Source: Elephas maximus indicus
Taxonomy: Eukaryota; Chordata; Mammalia; Proboscidea; Elephantidae
Assembly: GCF_024166365.1 (NCBI RefSeq)
Contig: NC_064841.1
Coordinates: 29,752,001-29,816,000 of the forward strand
Reading direction: 5' to 3'
DNA length: 64,000 bases
Below the pieces are notes generated by a model. The model saw only the letters and a list, made by a program, of their open reading frames with translations. It was not told where the DNA came from and ran no database searches. A program made the position numbers and the translations under genes. Below, piece by piece: positions 34,066-44,760 of this stretch (position 1 is the stretch's first letter; each line of letters starts with the position of its first letter).

Positions 34066-34893
34066 TTTCAATTTTTTTTTTAATTGTACTTTAGGTGAAG
34101 GTTTACAGAACAAATTAGGTTCTCATTTAATATTTAGTACGAATATTGCTTTATGACATTGGTTAACAACCCCGTGACATGACAACACTCTCCCTTCTAG
34201 ACTTTGGGTTCCCTATTACCAGCTTTCTAGTCCCCTCCTGCCTTCTAGTCCTTGCCCCTGGGCTGTTGTACCCCTTTAGTCTCATTTTGTTTTATGGGCC
34301 TGTCTAATCTTTGGCTGAAGGGCGAACCTCAGGAATAACTTCATTACTGAGATAAAAGGGTGCCGGGGGGCCATAGTCTCAGGGCTTCTCCAGTCTCCAT
34401 CAGGCCAGTAAATCTGGTCTTTTTTTTGTGAGTTAGAATTTTGTCCTACATTTTTCTCCAACTCTGTCCAGGACTCTCTAGCTTGATCCCTGTCAGAGCA
34501 GTCAGTGGTGCTAGCTAAGCACCATCTAGTTTTATTGAACTCAGTCAGGTGGAGAACCACGGTAGATGTGGTCTATTAGTTCTTTGGACTAATCTTTCCC
34601 TTGTGTCTTTAGTTTTCTCCATTCTCCCTTGCTCCCAAAGGGGTGAGACTACTGGAGCATCTTAGATGGCCGCTCACAGGCTTTTAAGACCCCAGACACT
34701 ACTCACCAAAGTTTACCGTAAAACCTTTTCTTTAAAAACTATGTTACACCAATTGAGCTAGATGTTCCCTGAGATCATGGTCCCCACAGCCCTCAGCCCA
34801 GTAATTCGGTCTCTCAGGGAGTTTGGCTTTGTCTTTTGGAGCCCCCATGGCCTTGCCTTGTGCAAGTTGTGCTGGCTCCCCCAGTATTGTGTA
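34066..34893 (-). mobile_element. L1 3' UTR, antisense, severely 5'-truncated
   Basis: Only 3' UTR is present, closely similar to 31688-32520. The T-rich tail start is at 34070-34082. Confidence 0.85.
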
Positions 34894-35719
34894 CTGCCTT
34901 TAATTTAGGCATGTTCTTATACATACTATATACTAAAAATACATTTGTCATTCATCTAAAATTCAGATTTAACTGGGCTTCTTATATCATATCTGGCAAA
35001 CAAATCTGAAAACCAAAAGATTTTTGTAACTTAGTTGGTGACAAAATGTAGCCTAAACCGATGTGAGGTCATTTATAGTCTTTACTTCACTTAGTGTGGG
35101 TATTTGTATGTATCACTGCAGGAATATTAATGTGTTTGGTTAAGGGTGGCACCCCTAGACTCTGCTGGGGTGTTATATATGATATTTGCACAGTATGTCT
35201 TTTTAAAATCAGAAAAATACTAAATTCCAAAATACACTTTGAAAAGGAACTGTGGACCTGTAAACGTTTTTAATTTAGTAAGCAAGAAAAATAAGTAAGC
35301 AAAAGCTATTCCTGAGGTGTTGTAGGAAATAAAAACAAATTACAAAATTAGGTCATTATGGATAATATAGCTGGAAATAAATCATCTAATTTCCTTTTGA
35401 AAAGTCTCTTGATTTTCTGCCACCTTCAAAGTAGCCAGAAAAAGAATAAAGGGGACAGCACATGAATGATGCAAACAGAAAGAACAATGGAGAAATTGCC
35501 TGGTCATTTTTCCTACCTCAAAACAAAATCACCTTAGACTCTGAAAGATAGGGGCCATCTACACTTTCCTTTAAACAAATCAAGCCCTGTGAAGGAAGAC
35601 TTCCTAAGTTCCTTGGCGTTGTATTCCAGCATGTTGTTTCCTTGACACTTAGGAAATGCTTTCTCATTTATCTTAAATCTCTCTACTTTCAGTAAGTGTT
35701 TAATAGAGTCAGTATTGAT
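34894..35719. other. intergenic, nothing recognised
   Basis: 34935-35000 may be an old MER-type repeat; otherwise unique. Confidence 0.35.
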
Positions 35720-35788
35720 GGGTGGGTTCAAACCACAGACCTTTCAGTTGGTAGCTGAGCATTTAACCATTTGCACCAACCAGGGACT
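35720..35788 (-). mobile_element. AfroSINE-type head fragment
   Basis: tgggttcaaaccacagacc to caaccagggact is the complement of a GATCTAC-form head only. Confidence 0.7.
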
Positions 35789-35879
35789 TGGCAAAATATA
35801 CACCAGCTCTTAAAGCTTCCATCCAGAGTGACATCTGCTGCTTTCTTCTCACATTTCATTGGCCAAACCCAGAGGCACC

Positions 35880-36110
35880 TTGGAGCCCTGGTGGTATAGT
35901 GGTTAAGAACTTGGATAGATATAGATATGTATATATATGTACGTAACTCAGAATCGACTTGATGGCAGTGGGTTTTAGAGACACCTCAGAAAAAAGACTT
36001 GGCAATCTACTTCTGAAAGATCACAGCCGCTGAAACGCCATGGAGCTCATTTCTACTCTGACACATGTGAAAGTCATCATGAATTAGAATCAACTTCATG
36101 GCAACTGGTT
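35880..36110 (+). mobile_element. two AfroSINE pieces fused: short-form head/tail then GATCTAC 3' half
   Basis: 35881-35976 has a head (ggtggtatagtgg), an internal gatagatatagat repeat replacing the body, and the tail. Then 35977-36110 carries another element's middle and tail (gcaatctacttctg to gcaactggttt). Confidence 0.75.
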
Positions 36111-36713
36111 TGGAGTTGTTGAGGTATGTTTTGCTACCTTTTCCTGCGTTGGTGATGTGGAAGCACGGGTTGAGGCTGCTCCATCAGCCTAGGTCCCTGA
36201 GTGATTACAGTCAGCAGAACACCCTTAGCAAACTGTGATGGATACATAAGTGTGAGAGGGAAATCAACACTTGCGGTTTCAAGCCTCTGAGATTTTGAAG
36301 TTGTTTCTGCAGCAAAATCTAGCCCATACTGACTGATGAGCTCCTTATAATCTGGACGCATATGGGAGAGTGGCCTCCATCCCCATCTAAGGAGAGTTGA
36401 ATCATGTAACAGGTTTCCACCTTACACAAGTTCTGGCTTCCTCAGGTTTTACTGTCGTATTTCCTCATTAGCTGGTCCTAGTCCCCTTTTTTTCCTTTAT
36501 CCAGGTTCATTCATTGCTGTCCTTCTATATTCTGTGGTTACTCATACCTCCAGCAAGGCACCATTCCTTTCCTTGATAAAGACTGATAATAAAGATGCAG
36601 GTTTCTCTCAGTCTCTTTCCACAGTTCTCAAGTCTAGATTTTAAAGTGTAGAATCTTCACCAAGTATATATCTACTTCTATGGTCCAAAGACACATGGTA
36701 TTTGCTACTGCAT
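36111..36713. other. intergenic, nothing recognised
   Basis: Unique sequence. Confidence 0.4.
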
Positions 36714-36860
36714 GCCTCTCTATAAATGCTTGTTGTTAGCTGCCGGTACACTGCCTGGTTGGGTGTGGCTGTGCATGAGGGAGGTGTGTTGGCCAGGAAT
36801 GGAAATTGAACCAGGTCTCCTGCATGGAAGGCAAGAATTCTATCTCTGAACCACCATTAA
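36714..36860 (-). mobile_element. tRNA-Gly-headed SINE, head part, antisense
   Basis: ttggccaggaatggaaattg (36789-36808), ccaggtctcctgcatgg and gaattctatctctgaaccac are the complement of the tRNA-Gly-like head seen at 21717-21787. Confidence 0.65.
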
Positions 36861-37043
36861 GTTCATTACCATTGAATTGATTCAGATTCACAGTGACCTT
36901 AAAGGACGCTATGGGCTTCTAATGCTGTAACCTTTTACAGAGGCAGACTGCCACATCTTTTTCCCGTGGAGAGCCTGGTGGGTTCGAACCACTAACTTTT
37001 CGGTTAGCAGCTGAGTACTTAACCACTGTGTCACCAGGGTTCC
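36861..37043 (-). mobile_element. AfroSINE-type SINE, long form
   Basis: Antisense copy containing the complement of the long-form block (gccacatctttttcccgtgg) and the head to cagggttcc. Confidence 0.85.
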
Positions 37044-37264
37044 TCCTAGAAATGCTGGAAATTAGGAAAGTGTGGTTCAACCTTGCTCTGCGTAAATGCC
37101 CAATGTCTGAAATTGGCTGCTTCTTTCTCTGGGACCCAGGTGGGTAGTGTGCACAGACTGTCTACATTTTTTTTTTAGAGAGGCAATTTCTAAAGTTGAA
37201 CTTGACCTCAAAGTGTTTCTCTTCATAATTAAAATAGATAAAACAAAAACATAATTCTACAGTT

Positions 37265-37992
37265 ACTTCTGTGATGAAGATCAAAAACTACAGCTTTCAG
37301 TATAGATTACACCTTAACATGAAGAAAACAAAAATCCTCACAACTGAAGCGATAAGCAACATCATAGCAAACAGAGAAAATATTGATGTTGTCAAGGATT
37401 TCATTTTACTTGGATCCACAATCAATACCCAGGGAAACAGCAGGCAAAAAATCAAATGACATATTGCATAGGGCAAATCTCATCCAAATGACCTCTTTGA
37501 AGTGTTAAAAAGCAAGGATGCCACTTTGAGCACTAAGGTGTGCCTGACTCAAGCCATGGTATTTCCAATTGCTCTATATGCATATGAAAGCTGGACAATG
37601 AGTAAGGAAGACCAAAGAAGAACTGATGCATTGGAATTACAGCGTTAGGAAAAAATATCATATATAACATGGACTGCCAGAAGAACTAACAAATCTGTCT
37701 TTGAGGAGGTGCAACCAGAATGCTCCTTGGATGAGAAGATGGTGAGACTTCATCACACACTTTGGACATGTTATCAAGAGGGATCAGTCCCTGGAGAAGG
37801 ACATTATGCTTTGTAAAGCAGAGGGTCAGCAAAAAAGAGGAAGACCCTCAACGAGATGGATCGACCAGTGGCTGTAACAACGGGCGCAAAAATAGCCATA
37901 ATCGTGAGGATGGTGCAGGACTGGGCAGTGTTTCGTTCTGTTGCACATAAGGTAGCTATGAGTCAAAACTGAGTCCACCGCACCTAACAACA
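37265..37992 (+). mobile_element. RTE/BovB-type LINE 3' end, sense
   Basis: Longest sense RTE piece (about 730 bp). The frame at 37271-37459 shows the distal RT region (KTKILTTEA, later DFILLGSTINTQG). Ends cctaacaacat. Contains stops after 37459. Confidence 0.9.
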
Positions 37993-38126
37993 TGGTTACT
38001 TCTAATCTTGTATTCTAAAAACCATCCCTCTATCTGTAGCTGCTTGGATTTTGATATCTGGACACCTCATACCCTTTTATATAAGGCTTGTGCTAGAAAA
38101 TAGACATTAAATATATAGTGGTTTGA

Positions 38127-38338
38127 AGAAGCCTGGGTGGTGCGGTGGTTAAGTGCTTGGCTGCTAACCGAAAGGTTGGCAGTTCAAACCCAACAGTTGG
38201 TCCCTGGGAGAAAGATGTGGCAGTCTGCCTCCGTAAAGATTACAGCTTTGCAAACCCTGTAGAGCAGCTCTACCCTGTCCTCTAGGATTGCTACAAGTTG
38301 GAATTGACTCTTGGCAATGGGTTTGGCTTTGGTTTTTG
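38127..38338 (+). mobile_element. AfroSINE-type SINE, long form
   Basis: Complete: head ggtggtgcggtgg, block gggagaaagatgtggcagtc, tail gcaatgggtttggctttgg. Confidence 0.9.
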
Positions 38339-38539
38339 GATGTAGTAGTTTAGAATGAAGCTCTGGAAAGAGAGAATCTAGAGTTTTCCTCTGGACTTTG
38401 CTCAGTGTAAATTGCGAACGATGAAACTTATCTCAAGGGCTTGTTGTGAGTACTGAATGTGTATGTAACAGAAAAAAAATGATCATCTCACTTCACTTTC
38501 TAAAGGAGGCTTGTAATTTGCAGACAACTAGGTGATGCG
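38339..38539. other. unique spacer
   Basis: No signal seen. Confidence 0.3.
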
Positions 38540-38693
38540 ATGAGCCCTGGGGGCAGAGTATTTATGAGCTAATTTACTAACCAAAAGGTTGGCAGTTTGA
38601 ATCCACCAGTTGCTCCTTGGGAATTCTATGGAGCAGTTCTACTCTGTTCTGTAGGGTCTCCATGAGTCAGAATCAACTCGACGGCAATGGGTT
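38540..38693 (+). mobile_element. AfroSINE-type SINE, short form
   Basis: Head gagccctgggggcag, B-box-like gtttgaatcc, tail gacggcaatgggtta. Confidence 0.85.
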
Positions 38694-38915
38694 AGGTGAT
38701 GCAAAGTGTATAGTTGAGGATGAGAGATTTGAAGAAGGGAAGGGAGCCAGTCGGGGTCGGGCTGTAGGGGGAATGCAGGGTAACAAGGAAAACCCCAGAG
38801 GGCAGCCAAGCTGGAGGGTGTGGGGGGAAAGTCAGCTCCGGTCCGGACGTCTGAGGCAGTATTTTGAGGATGTGTGCTGTAAAGACTTCTTTTCGCTTCC
38901 TCTTTGAGATCTATG

Positions 38916-39122
38916 TTTATTGTTAGTTGCCACAGAGTCGATCCCAACGTGTGCTACAGCCCCGTGTGTTACAGGGTAAAATCGCTCCATAGGGGTTTCC
39001 TGGCTGCAGTCTCTACAGAAGCAGATTGCCAAGCCTTTCTTCCACAGTACCGCTGGTTGTGTTCAAACCTCCAACGTTTAGACGAGCAGTCGAGCACAAA
39101 CCATTCGCTCCACCTAGGGACC
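38916..39122 (-). mobile_element. AfroSINE-type SINE, GATCTAC form
   Basis: Antisense copy from the tail complement (ttgccacagagtcgatccc) to the head complement near ctagggacct. Confidence 0.8.
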
Positions 39123-39966
39123 TTTGAAATTTTTATTAAAATCTACTTTTTAGAATCTCAAAATGCTGCGAATGAGTGTGTTTCTTGTGGAAAACAGCGC
39201 AGGGACCTAAGTATTTAGCGGTGTTGGGCAAAGACAGAGTCAGTCTACAAGGATGAACAGCCTGTATGTTCACTAGAAATGAAAACACCAGTGTACTGCC
39301 TGGCAAGTCAAGGGGGTCCAAAAGTCCCTTTGCACCCATTGTCTGAGAGGGAGGAAGGTATTTTGTAACAGGGGACAATGGTGGACATTTATGACACTTG
39401 AATAGTGTTATATTTGCAAAGGCCTGTGGTACAGCAATTAGAGACTGAAGTAGCTGGCAATTTACAATGTAGTTAAAGAAGATACTGTTTCTGAAAGTCT
39501 GAGAAAAGACTAAGAATTCAGGCACAATACAAAGAAATGAAATGTTTTGAGGAGGACCAGACTGGCATGTGACATAGTCCAGTGTGGCACGAGAGGTCAC
39601 AGTAGATGATAATGAACCAGGCTGTGAGGACTGAAAGAATATGGACAGGACCAAAGCTTCTCTGTGATTTCTCTAATCACTTCTGGTTAATAGTTTTTTC
39701 TGTATCCAGAAAGAACCGTTTTGTGGTTAAAACAGTTTTACTTGAATACTATTTATATAGTTGTTTTGCTGTTGTTCTTGGCTTAAATGTTTATTAACTG
39801 TATCATAAATCATTCCTTATTATGGGATTGGGTCTTCTTAATTAAACTTTTTATAACATTTTTAGAAAAAGGCACTTAGGTCCTTAACCCTAGATGGATA
39901 CAGGATTACGTTTTTTGACTAAATTCCTGAATCCCAGAATGTAGATTAGACAAGAAGCCATCTTTG
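39123..39966. other. intergenic, nothing recognised
   Basis: Unique. A 172-codon minus-strand frame (39136-39654) has no recognisable domain and low-complexity composition. Confidence 0.4.
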
Positions 39967-40016
39967 ATGGTTAGTCTTATGTGTCAATTTGGCTCAGTAC
40001 TGATATTTAATCAAAA

Positions 40017-40222
40017 GGAGTCCCTGGGTGGTATAAACGATTAACACACTCAGGTGCTAACTGAAAGGTTGGAGGTTTGAGTCCACCCAGAGGTACCTTG
40101 GAAGAAAGGCCTGGTGATCTACTTTGAAATATCAGCCATTGAAAACCCTATGGAGCACAGTTCTACTCTGACACCCATGGGGGCGCCATGAGTTGGAATG
40201 GACCCAAGGACAAATGGTTTTT
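40017..40222 (+). mobile_element. AfroSINE-type SINE, GATCTAC form, in MLT1-like LTR
   Basis: Complete: ggagtccctgggtggtataa to gacccaaggacaaatgg. Confidence 0.85.
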
Positions 40223-40605
40223 AAATTTAACCAAACACTAACCTAGGTGTTGCTGGGAAGATATTTGTAGGTGTGGTTAACATCTACAATCAGGTGACTT
40301 TAAAGAAAATTACCCTACATAATGTGGGTGGGCTTCATACAGCCAGTTGAAGGCCTTATGAGCGAAAACCGAGGTTTTCCCTAGAAGAAAGAATTCTGCC
40401 TCTAGACTGTAGCATAGAAATCCTACCTGAGTTTCCAGCTTGCCACCTGACCTACAGATTTCAATCTTGCCAGTCCTTACAACCACACGAGCAAGTTCCT
40501 TAAAATAAGTCTCTCTCTCTATTACATACATGTAAGTAGTACTCTCTCTACGATAAAAAAATGTGTGCGTATATACATGTGCATACATGTATACATGAAG
40601 CCCTT

Positions 40606-40766
40606 GGAAACCCTGGCGGCGTAGTGGTTACGTGCTATGACTGCTAACCAAAGGGTTGGGAGTTCGAATCCACCAGGCGCTCCTTTGAAACTCTATGGGG
40701 CAGTTCTACTCTGTCCTATAGGGTCGCTATGAGTTGGAATGGACTTGATGGCACTGGGTTGGGTTA
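40606..40766 (+). mobile_element. AfroSINE-type SINE, short form (stack member 1)
   Basis: Very close to consensus; head ggcggcgtagtgg and B box gttcgaatcc intact. Confidence 0.95.
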
Positions 40767-40769
40767 TAT

Positions 40770-40922
40770 GGAGCCCTGGTAGTGCAGTGGTGAAGAGCTT
40801 GGCTGCTAACCAAAAGATCGGCAGTTCGAATCCACCAGCGGTTTTTGGGTTCCCTACAGGGCAGTTCTACTCTGTCCTATAGCATTGCTATGAGTCGGAA
40901 TTGACTCAATGGCAGTGGGTTA
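40770..40922 (+). mobile_element. AfroSINE-type SINE, short form (stack member 2)
   Basis: Begins three bases after the previous copy ends. Slightly altered body (gcggtttttgggttccc). Confidence 0.9.
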
Positions 40923-41030
40923 AAAATATATGCATATGTATATATCTATAGAGAGAGAGACATACAGATATGTGTATATAAGTATATATATATATGCACT
41001 GGGTTTTGTTTTTTTTTGGTATAAATGTTT
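40923..41030. repeat. AT/AG-rich microsatellite
   Basis: Mixed (ATAT), (AG) and (TA) runs between SINEs, including gagagagaga at about 40951-40961. Confidence 0.85.
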
Positions 41031-41044
41031 GTATATGTGTGTGT

Positions 41045-41208
41045 GGAAACCCTGTTGGCATAGTGGTTAAGAGCTACTGCTACTAACCAAAAAGTTGGCA
41101 GTTCAAATTCACCAGGAGCTCCTTGAAAACTCTATGGGGCAGTTCTACTCTGTCCTGTAGGGTTGCTATGAGTCAGAATGGACTTGACTGCAACGGGTTT
41201 GGTTTTTT
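41045..41208 (+). mobile_element. AfroSINE-type SINE, short form (stack member 3)
   Basis: Complete, ending in gggtttggttttttgg at the start of a TG/CA tract. Confidence 0.9.
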
Positions 41209-41210
41209 GG

Positions 41211-41250
41211 TATGTGTGTGTGTACATACACACACACACATATATATTTT
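41211..41250. repeat. TG/CA inverted microsatellite
   Basis: tatgtgtgtgtgta is followed directly by a CA run, so the tract can fold on itself. Confidence 0.8.
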
Positions 41251-41284
41251 CCTATTCTGCTTCTCTGGACAAATCTGACTGATC

Positions 41285-41713
41285 CACCATCCTTATGAAA
41301 ACCGGCCTCAAAAGCCCCGTTTCTTCATCATTGTGCCATCCACTGGCAAACTGCACATCTCTGTATATATCTGGCAACTCAGGACGCTTTTTTCAATATC
41401 CTTCTAATTATGAGAGTAGTAAACAGTATAAAATAATATTAAATAGGAAAGCATAAGGAAGAAAATCATACTTAATCCCACCACCCAGAAATAAATATTG
41501 CTGGCATTTTCTGGCCTAGAATGTTTAATGGTGAATTTTGGAAATGAAATTGATGAGTTTGATAAAGAATAACCCTGGAAACAAAAGATTTACTCTTAGC
41601 CAAGACTGAAGTATTTTGAATTGTCCTTTAAGAATTCTTGAAATTTACAGGAGAACTCCTCAGCTTTTTCAATTATTCCTTAAGTCTCCTAGGATTTAAG
41701 TATTTGAAACTGC
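41285..41713. other. intergenic, possibly old LINE
   Basis: 41400-41520 has text resembling old L3/L1 remnants; not assignable. Confidence 0.35.
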
Positions 41714-41817
41714 AGAAGTGAACATATGGTTTATTAAAATAATCTTTAATAACTTCCTTGTTTAATCGCTTAACTAGCAAACTAGAAATGTATTTATTGC
41801 TTCAGGTGTTCTATCAC
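41714..41817 (+). repeat. left copy of 104-bp direct repeat flanking FTL fragment
   Basis: Runs from agaagtgaacatatgg to ggtgttctatcac. The right copy is 42057-42161. They differ at under ten positions by eye, including one indel. Confidence 0.95.
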
Positions 41818-42056
41818 CTCTGAGACCGCCTTCTTGGCCATCCCATTCCTGGGACCAGCTAACACCGTTTTTTGTGGTTAGCTCCTAATCATTGACCAAC
41901 CATGAGCTCTCAGATCCATCAGAATTATTCTGCTGAAGGGGAGGCCTGCGTTAACCACCTGGTCGACATGCATCTGCAGGCCTTCTACACCTACCTCTCT
42001 CTGGGCTTCTATTTCGACTGTGACAATGTGGCCTTGGAAGGCATGGGACACTTGGA
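41818..42056 (+). pseudogene. FTL: Ferritin light chain retro-fragment
   Basis: Matches FTL mRNA from the distal 5' UTR (cttcttggccatccc, gtttttt-gtggttagctcc, gaccaaccatgagctc) through the first half-hundred codons. The ATG is at 41902; residues [15 protein letters not shown] and [21 protein letters not shown] are recognisable. It then jumps after about codon 50 into the right flanking repeat. There is no intron where the gene has one. The iron-responsive element, which lies further upstream in FTL mRNA, is absent, as are the remaining two thirds of the protein and any poly(A). The joined frame cannot make a four-helix ferritin subunit. It is a dead retrocopy fragment. Confidence 0.92.
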
Positions 42057-42161
42057 AGAAGTGAACATATGGCTTATTAAAATAATCTTTAATACCTTCC
42101 TTATTTAATTTGTTTAAGTAGCAAACTAGAAATGCATTTACTGCTTCAGGTGTTCTATCAC
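42057..42161 (+). repeat. right copy of the 104-bp direct repeat
   Basis: 105 bp; begins within the junction agaag shared with the FTL fragment and ends ctatcac. Confidence 0.95.
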
Positions 42162-42274
42162 AGCTGCCACATTTGTGTGAAGAAAAGAATAAAAGTAATC
42201 AGTCTCTGCCATAATATCATGAAAAAAAGAGGACTTCTTTTCTCCTTTTTCTATTATACTCTTTTTTTTTTTTG

Positions 42275-42622
42275 CTAAGTACATAGCTTATTATAGTATT
42301 CCTTAATCTCTTGTACATGTTGTCTCCATTCTGTGTATTGCTCTTCTGATGTGACTCTGAGAAATAAGATGAAATGAGCAGAGGTCATGAAACGCTGAGC
42401 CACAAGGAATCTGTATACACGGCTGTGTTTTGGTGTTTGATATAATATTTTGGTAAGTTTAATTACAGAAGGACTTGCATAGGAAGATACAGTTTGGCAA
42501 TGTTTTCTCATGATGTGTTCAGCCTTCCCTAACAGAGAGGAGACCGTGTAAGGAAAATTCCACCAAACATTTTGATTAGCTTTCAAAATTTTCCTAATTA
42601 GATGATTTTTTTTTTCAAGCAC
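42275..42622 (-). other. 115-codon open frame followed by an A-run, unrecognised
   Basis: Minus-strand frame ending KEYYNKLCT and TAG. On the minus strand one C and then about 12 A follow the stop (plus-strand T-run 42262-42273). Composition looks protein-like (WWNFPYTVSSLLGKAEH, FMTSAHFILFLRVTSEEQYT), but I recognise no family. It may be a retrocopied fragment or chance. No target-site duplication found. Confidence 0.25.
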
Positions 42623-42699
42623 ATTTGACTTGCTGATTAGTTTTTACTTAGTTAAGGAAAAGTCAACATTAAAAAAAAAAAAAAAAAACTCTCAACCCC

Positions 42700-44145
42700 T
42701 AAAAAAATGCCATCATCCCCTACACACGTGTAAACTAGATCACCTTCATGGAGATGTTTAGAAATCAAATAAAAGGTCACTAGCTTTTCATTTCTTAGTC
42801 AAACCAAACAAGAGATGGCCCGGATGTGGAAAACGTGCCAATTCACCTTGATCTAAACAAAACAAAATCTATTTTGGACCCAGTTTCGTCTCAAATGACT
42901 ATTTAAGGATGGTGTCATATCATTTGTCAAGGAGGAAAAAATACATATGATTTTGAAAACACTCCTTACTACGGCTGTTTTTAAGAAGATTGAGTCTTAT
43001 TAAAGCATCTTCAGCTGGCATTCTTCATGAATTGATGGGCATCTGTTCAGCCTGGGCATTGTGAGGTTCAAAACATATCTATTCTCTCAGCGTTCTTAAG
43101 GGGCTCTCTGCAGTCTCTGGATGCCAAAGATAATATCTAAGTCAGCAATTTCTCATAAATCATTGGAACATGGAACATGAAACAAGAAGAAGAAACCAGG
43201 AATTCAATAATAAATATGGCAAGGTGCACAAACAAGAGAATTGAAACCAGATGAAAAGCGGCCTTTCAGTACAGAAGGTCAAAAAATGCCTTCCCCCTGC
43301 CCCCACAAAGCCTCAGCATAATCCCTCTGATTATGCTTTCTCCCCAGCCAACAGCTTACTGCTCCGAGTTGGGTTTGGAATATTTATGTAGTGGATTTAA
43401 GGCTTTAACATACAACTGAAAAATTAGTGCAGTTTATTTTAGTTTGCTCAAGGCCCCAGGCCATTATGGACTGAACGGGAAAATCATGTTTATTGTACTT
43501 TAAGGAGTGCTGTACTCATATGCCTTGAAATAAATCCTAGATATGTATATAGAAATATAGCTCAATTTATGCAATAGGTATTTTTTCAATATTAAGTTGC
43601 ACATGCAACAGTAAGATAATGTGAATAAGTTTGTTTTTAAACAAAGTCATCAGAATTTCCCAGGTGCCATCTTAGGAAGAGATACTTATTCCCACAATGC
43701 TGACATTATTAAATATGTTATGGGGATTCCTCTTTGAGTCTTGAGAAGCTGCAGTTAATTTTTGAACGAGCCTTCGTGGTGGCAGATTGTTATCATTTGT
43801 CAATGGGGCTGACCTGCTGGAAGCATAGAGATGTCATCTGGTGATGAGTATGGTGAATGGTGTAGGTAATGATTTTTGTTGCTGTTGTTAAAAACAATGT
43901 GGAGTAATAAATTAATAATGGAAGTGGTTTTCGAAGCATTTCCAGGGAAAGCCGAAAAATGTACCTAATGTCTTCCTATACAGTTATTCGATATATAAAC
44001 TGAGCATTGGATTTGGGGGACTTTGTTTGTCTTATAACAAAGAGCCCCACTTTATTATTTTATTTTGAATGTTTTAATTTAATTTAATTTTAAGTTCATA
44101 GAGAGCTCATTTTTGAAAGGCGTCTAGAGAAATTGTTATAGACTA
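42700..44145. other. longest stretch without recognised repeats
   Basis: About 1.4 kb of AT-rich unique sequence between an A-run at 42671-42688 and a SINE at 44146. No coding frame of note. Candidate conserved non-coding DNA; conservation not tested. Confidence 0.5.
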
Positions 44146-44350
44146 AGCCCAGTTGCCGTTGAGTTGATTCCAACTCATGGTGACCCCATGTGTGTCAGGG
44201 TAGAATTGTGCTCCACTGGGTTTTTGATAGCTGATTTTGGGGATGTAGATCACCAGGCCTTTCTTCCAAAGTGCCTCTGGGTGGACTCGACTGGCCATCC
44301 TTTCAGGTGGCAGCTAAGTGCATTAACACTTTGTACCACCCAGGGACTCC
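44146..44350 (-). mobile_element. AfroSINE-type SINE, GATCTAC form
   Basis: Complete antisense copy ending cacccagggactcc. Confidence 0.9.
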
Positions 44351-44746
44351 ATTACAGACTTAAGGTACTATTTACTAAGCGAATAAACAAACAAACAAAT
44401 AAACAGATGGTAGATAGATGATCACTTTGCCAGTTCATATATATAAAGCCTTGTTATTTGTTGTTTTTAAATCGGGACACTTCCAGGGTATATTTTGTTG
44501 TTAAATTAAATCATCTTTAAGATTCTGAGTTGATGCATTTTGATCCCTTCCAGGTCTCCTTACATGTACTTGTTCACTATGGATTTTTTTTTCCATTTGA
44601 AGGTTTTTAGAACTGAACCCTGTAACATAGGCAGACCTGCCTTGCACCCACCTCCCTCAGAGCTTCCCAAGCAGTTTTCAGGGGCGACTTCTCCCCATGC
44701 AGAGATGCATTTCTACCCCTCTCTGGTTACCATTAAAAAGCGTGGC
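44351..44746. other. intergenic, nothing recognised
   Basis: Includes an (AAAC)n run at about 44384-44402. Confidence 0.4.
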
Positions 44747-44760
44747 CTAGTTCTGTTTTT

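Larger units (their letters stand above)
39967..41284 (+). mobile_element. MLT1-like MaLR LTR, split by four SINEs
   Basis: Left edge gatggttagtcttatgtgtc; middle pieces (40223-40560) include cataatgtgggtgggcttca and ccttaaaataagtctctctc; right edge ctgcttctctggacaaatctg near 41260-41278. SINEs at 40017, 40606, 40770 and 41045 interrupt it, plus microsatellites that grew in its natural TCTCTC/TATA tract. Confidence 0.8.

Noticed and set aside
39136..39654. 172-codon minus-strand frame as a gene
   Set aside because: No start context, domain or splice support; overlaps unique AT-rich sequence with no recognisable family.
41902..42108. Functional short ferritin
   Set aside because: Only about 50 codons match FTL, the frame then enters a flanking repeat, and the iron-responsive element and most helices are missing.
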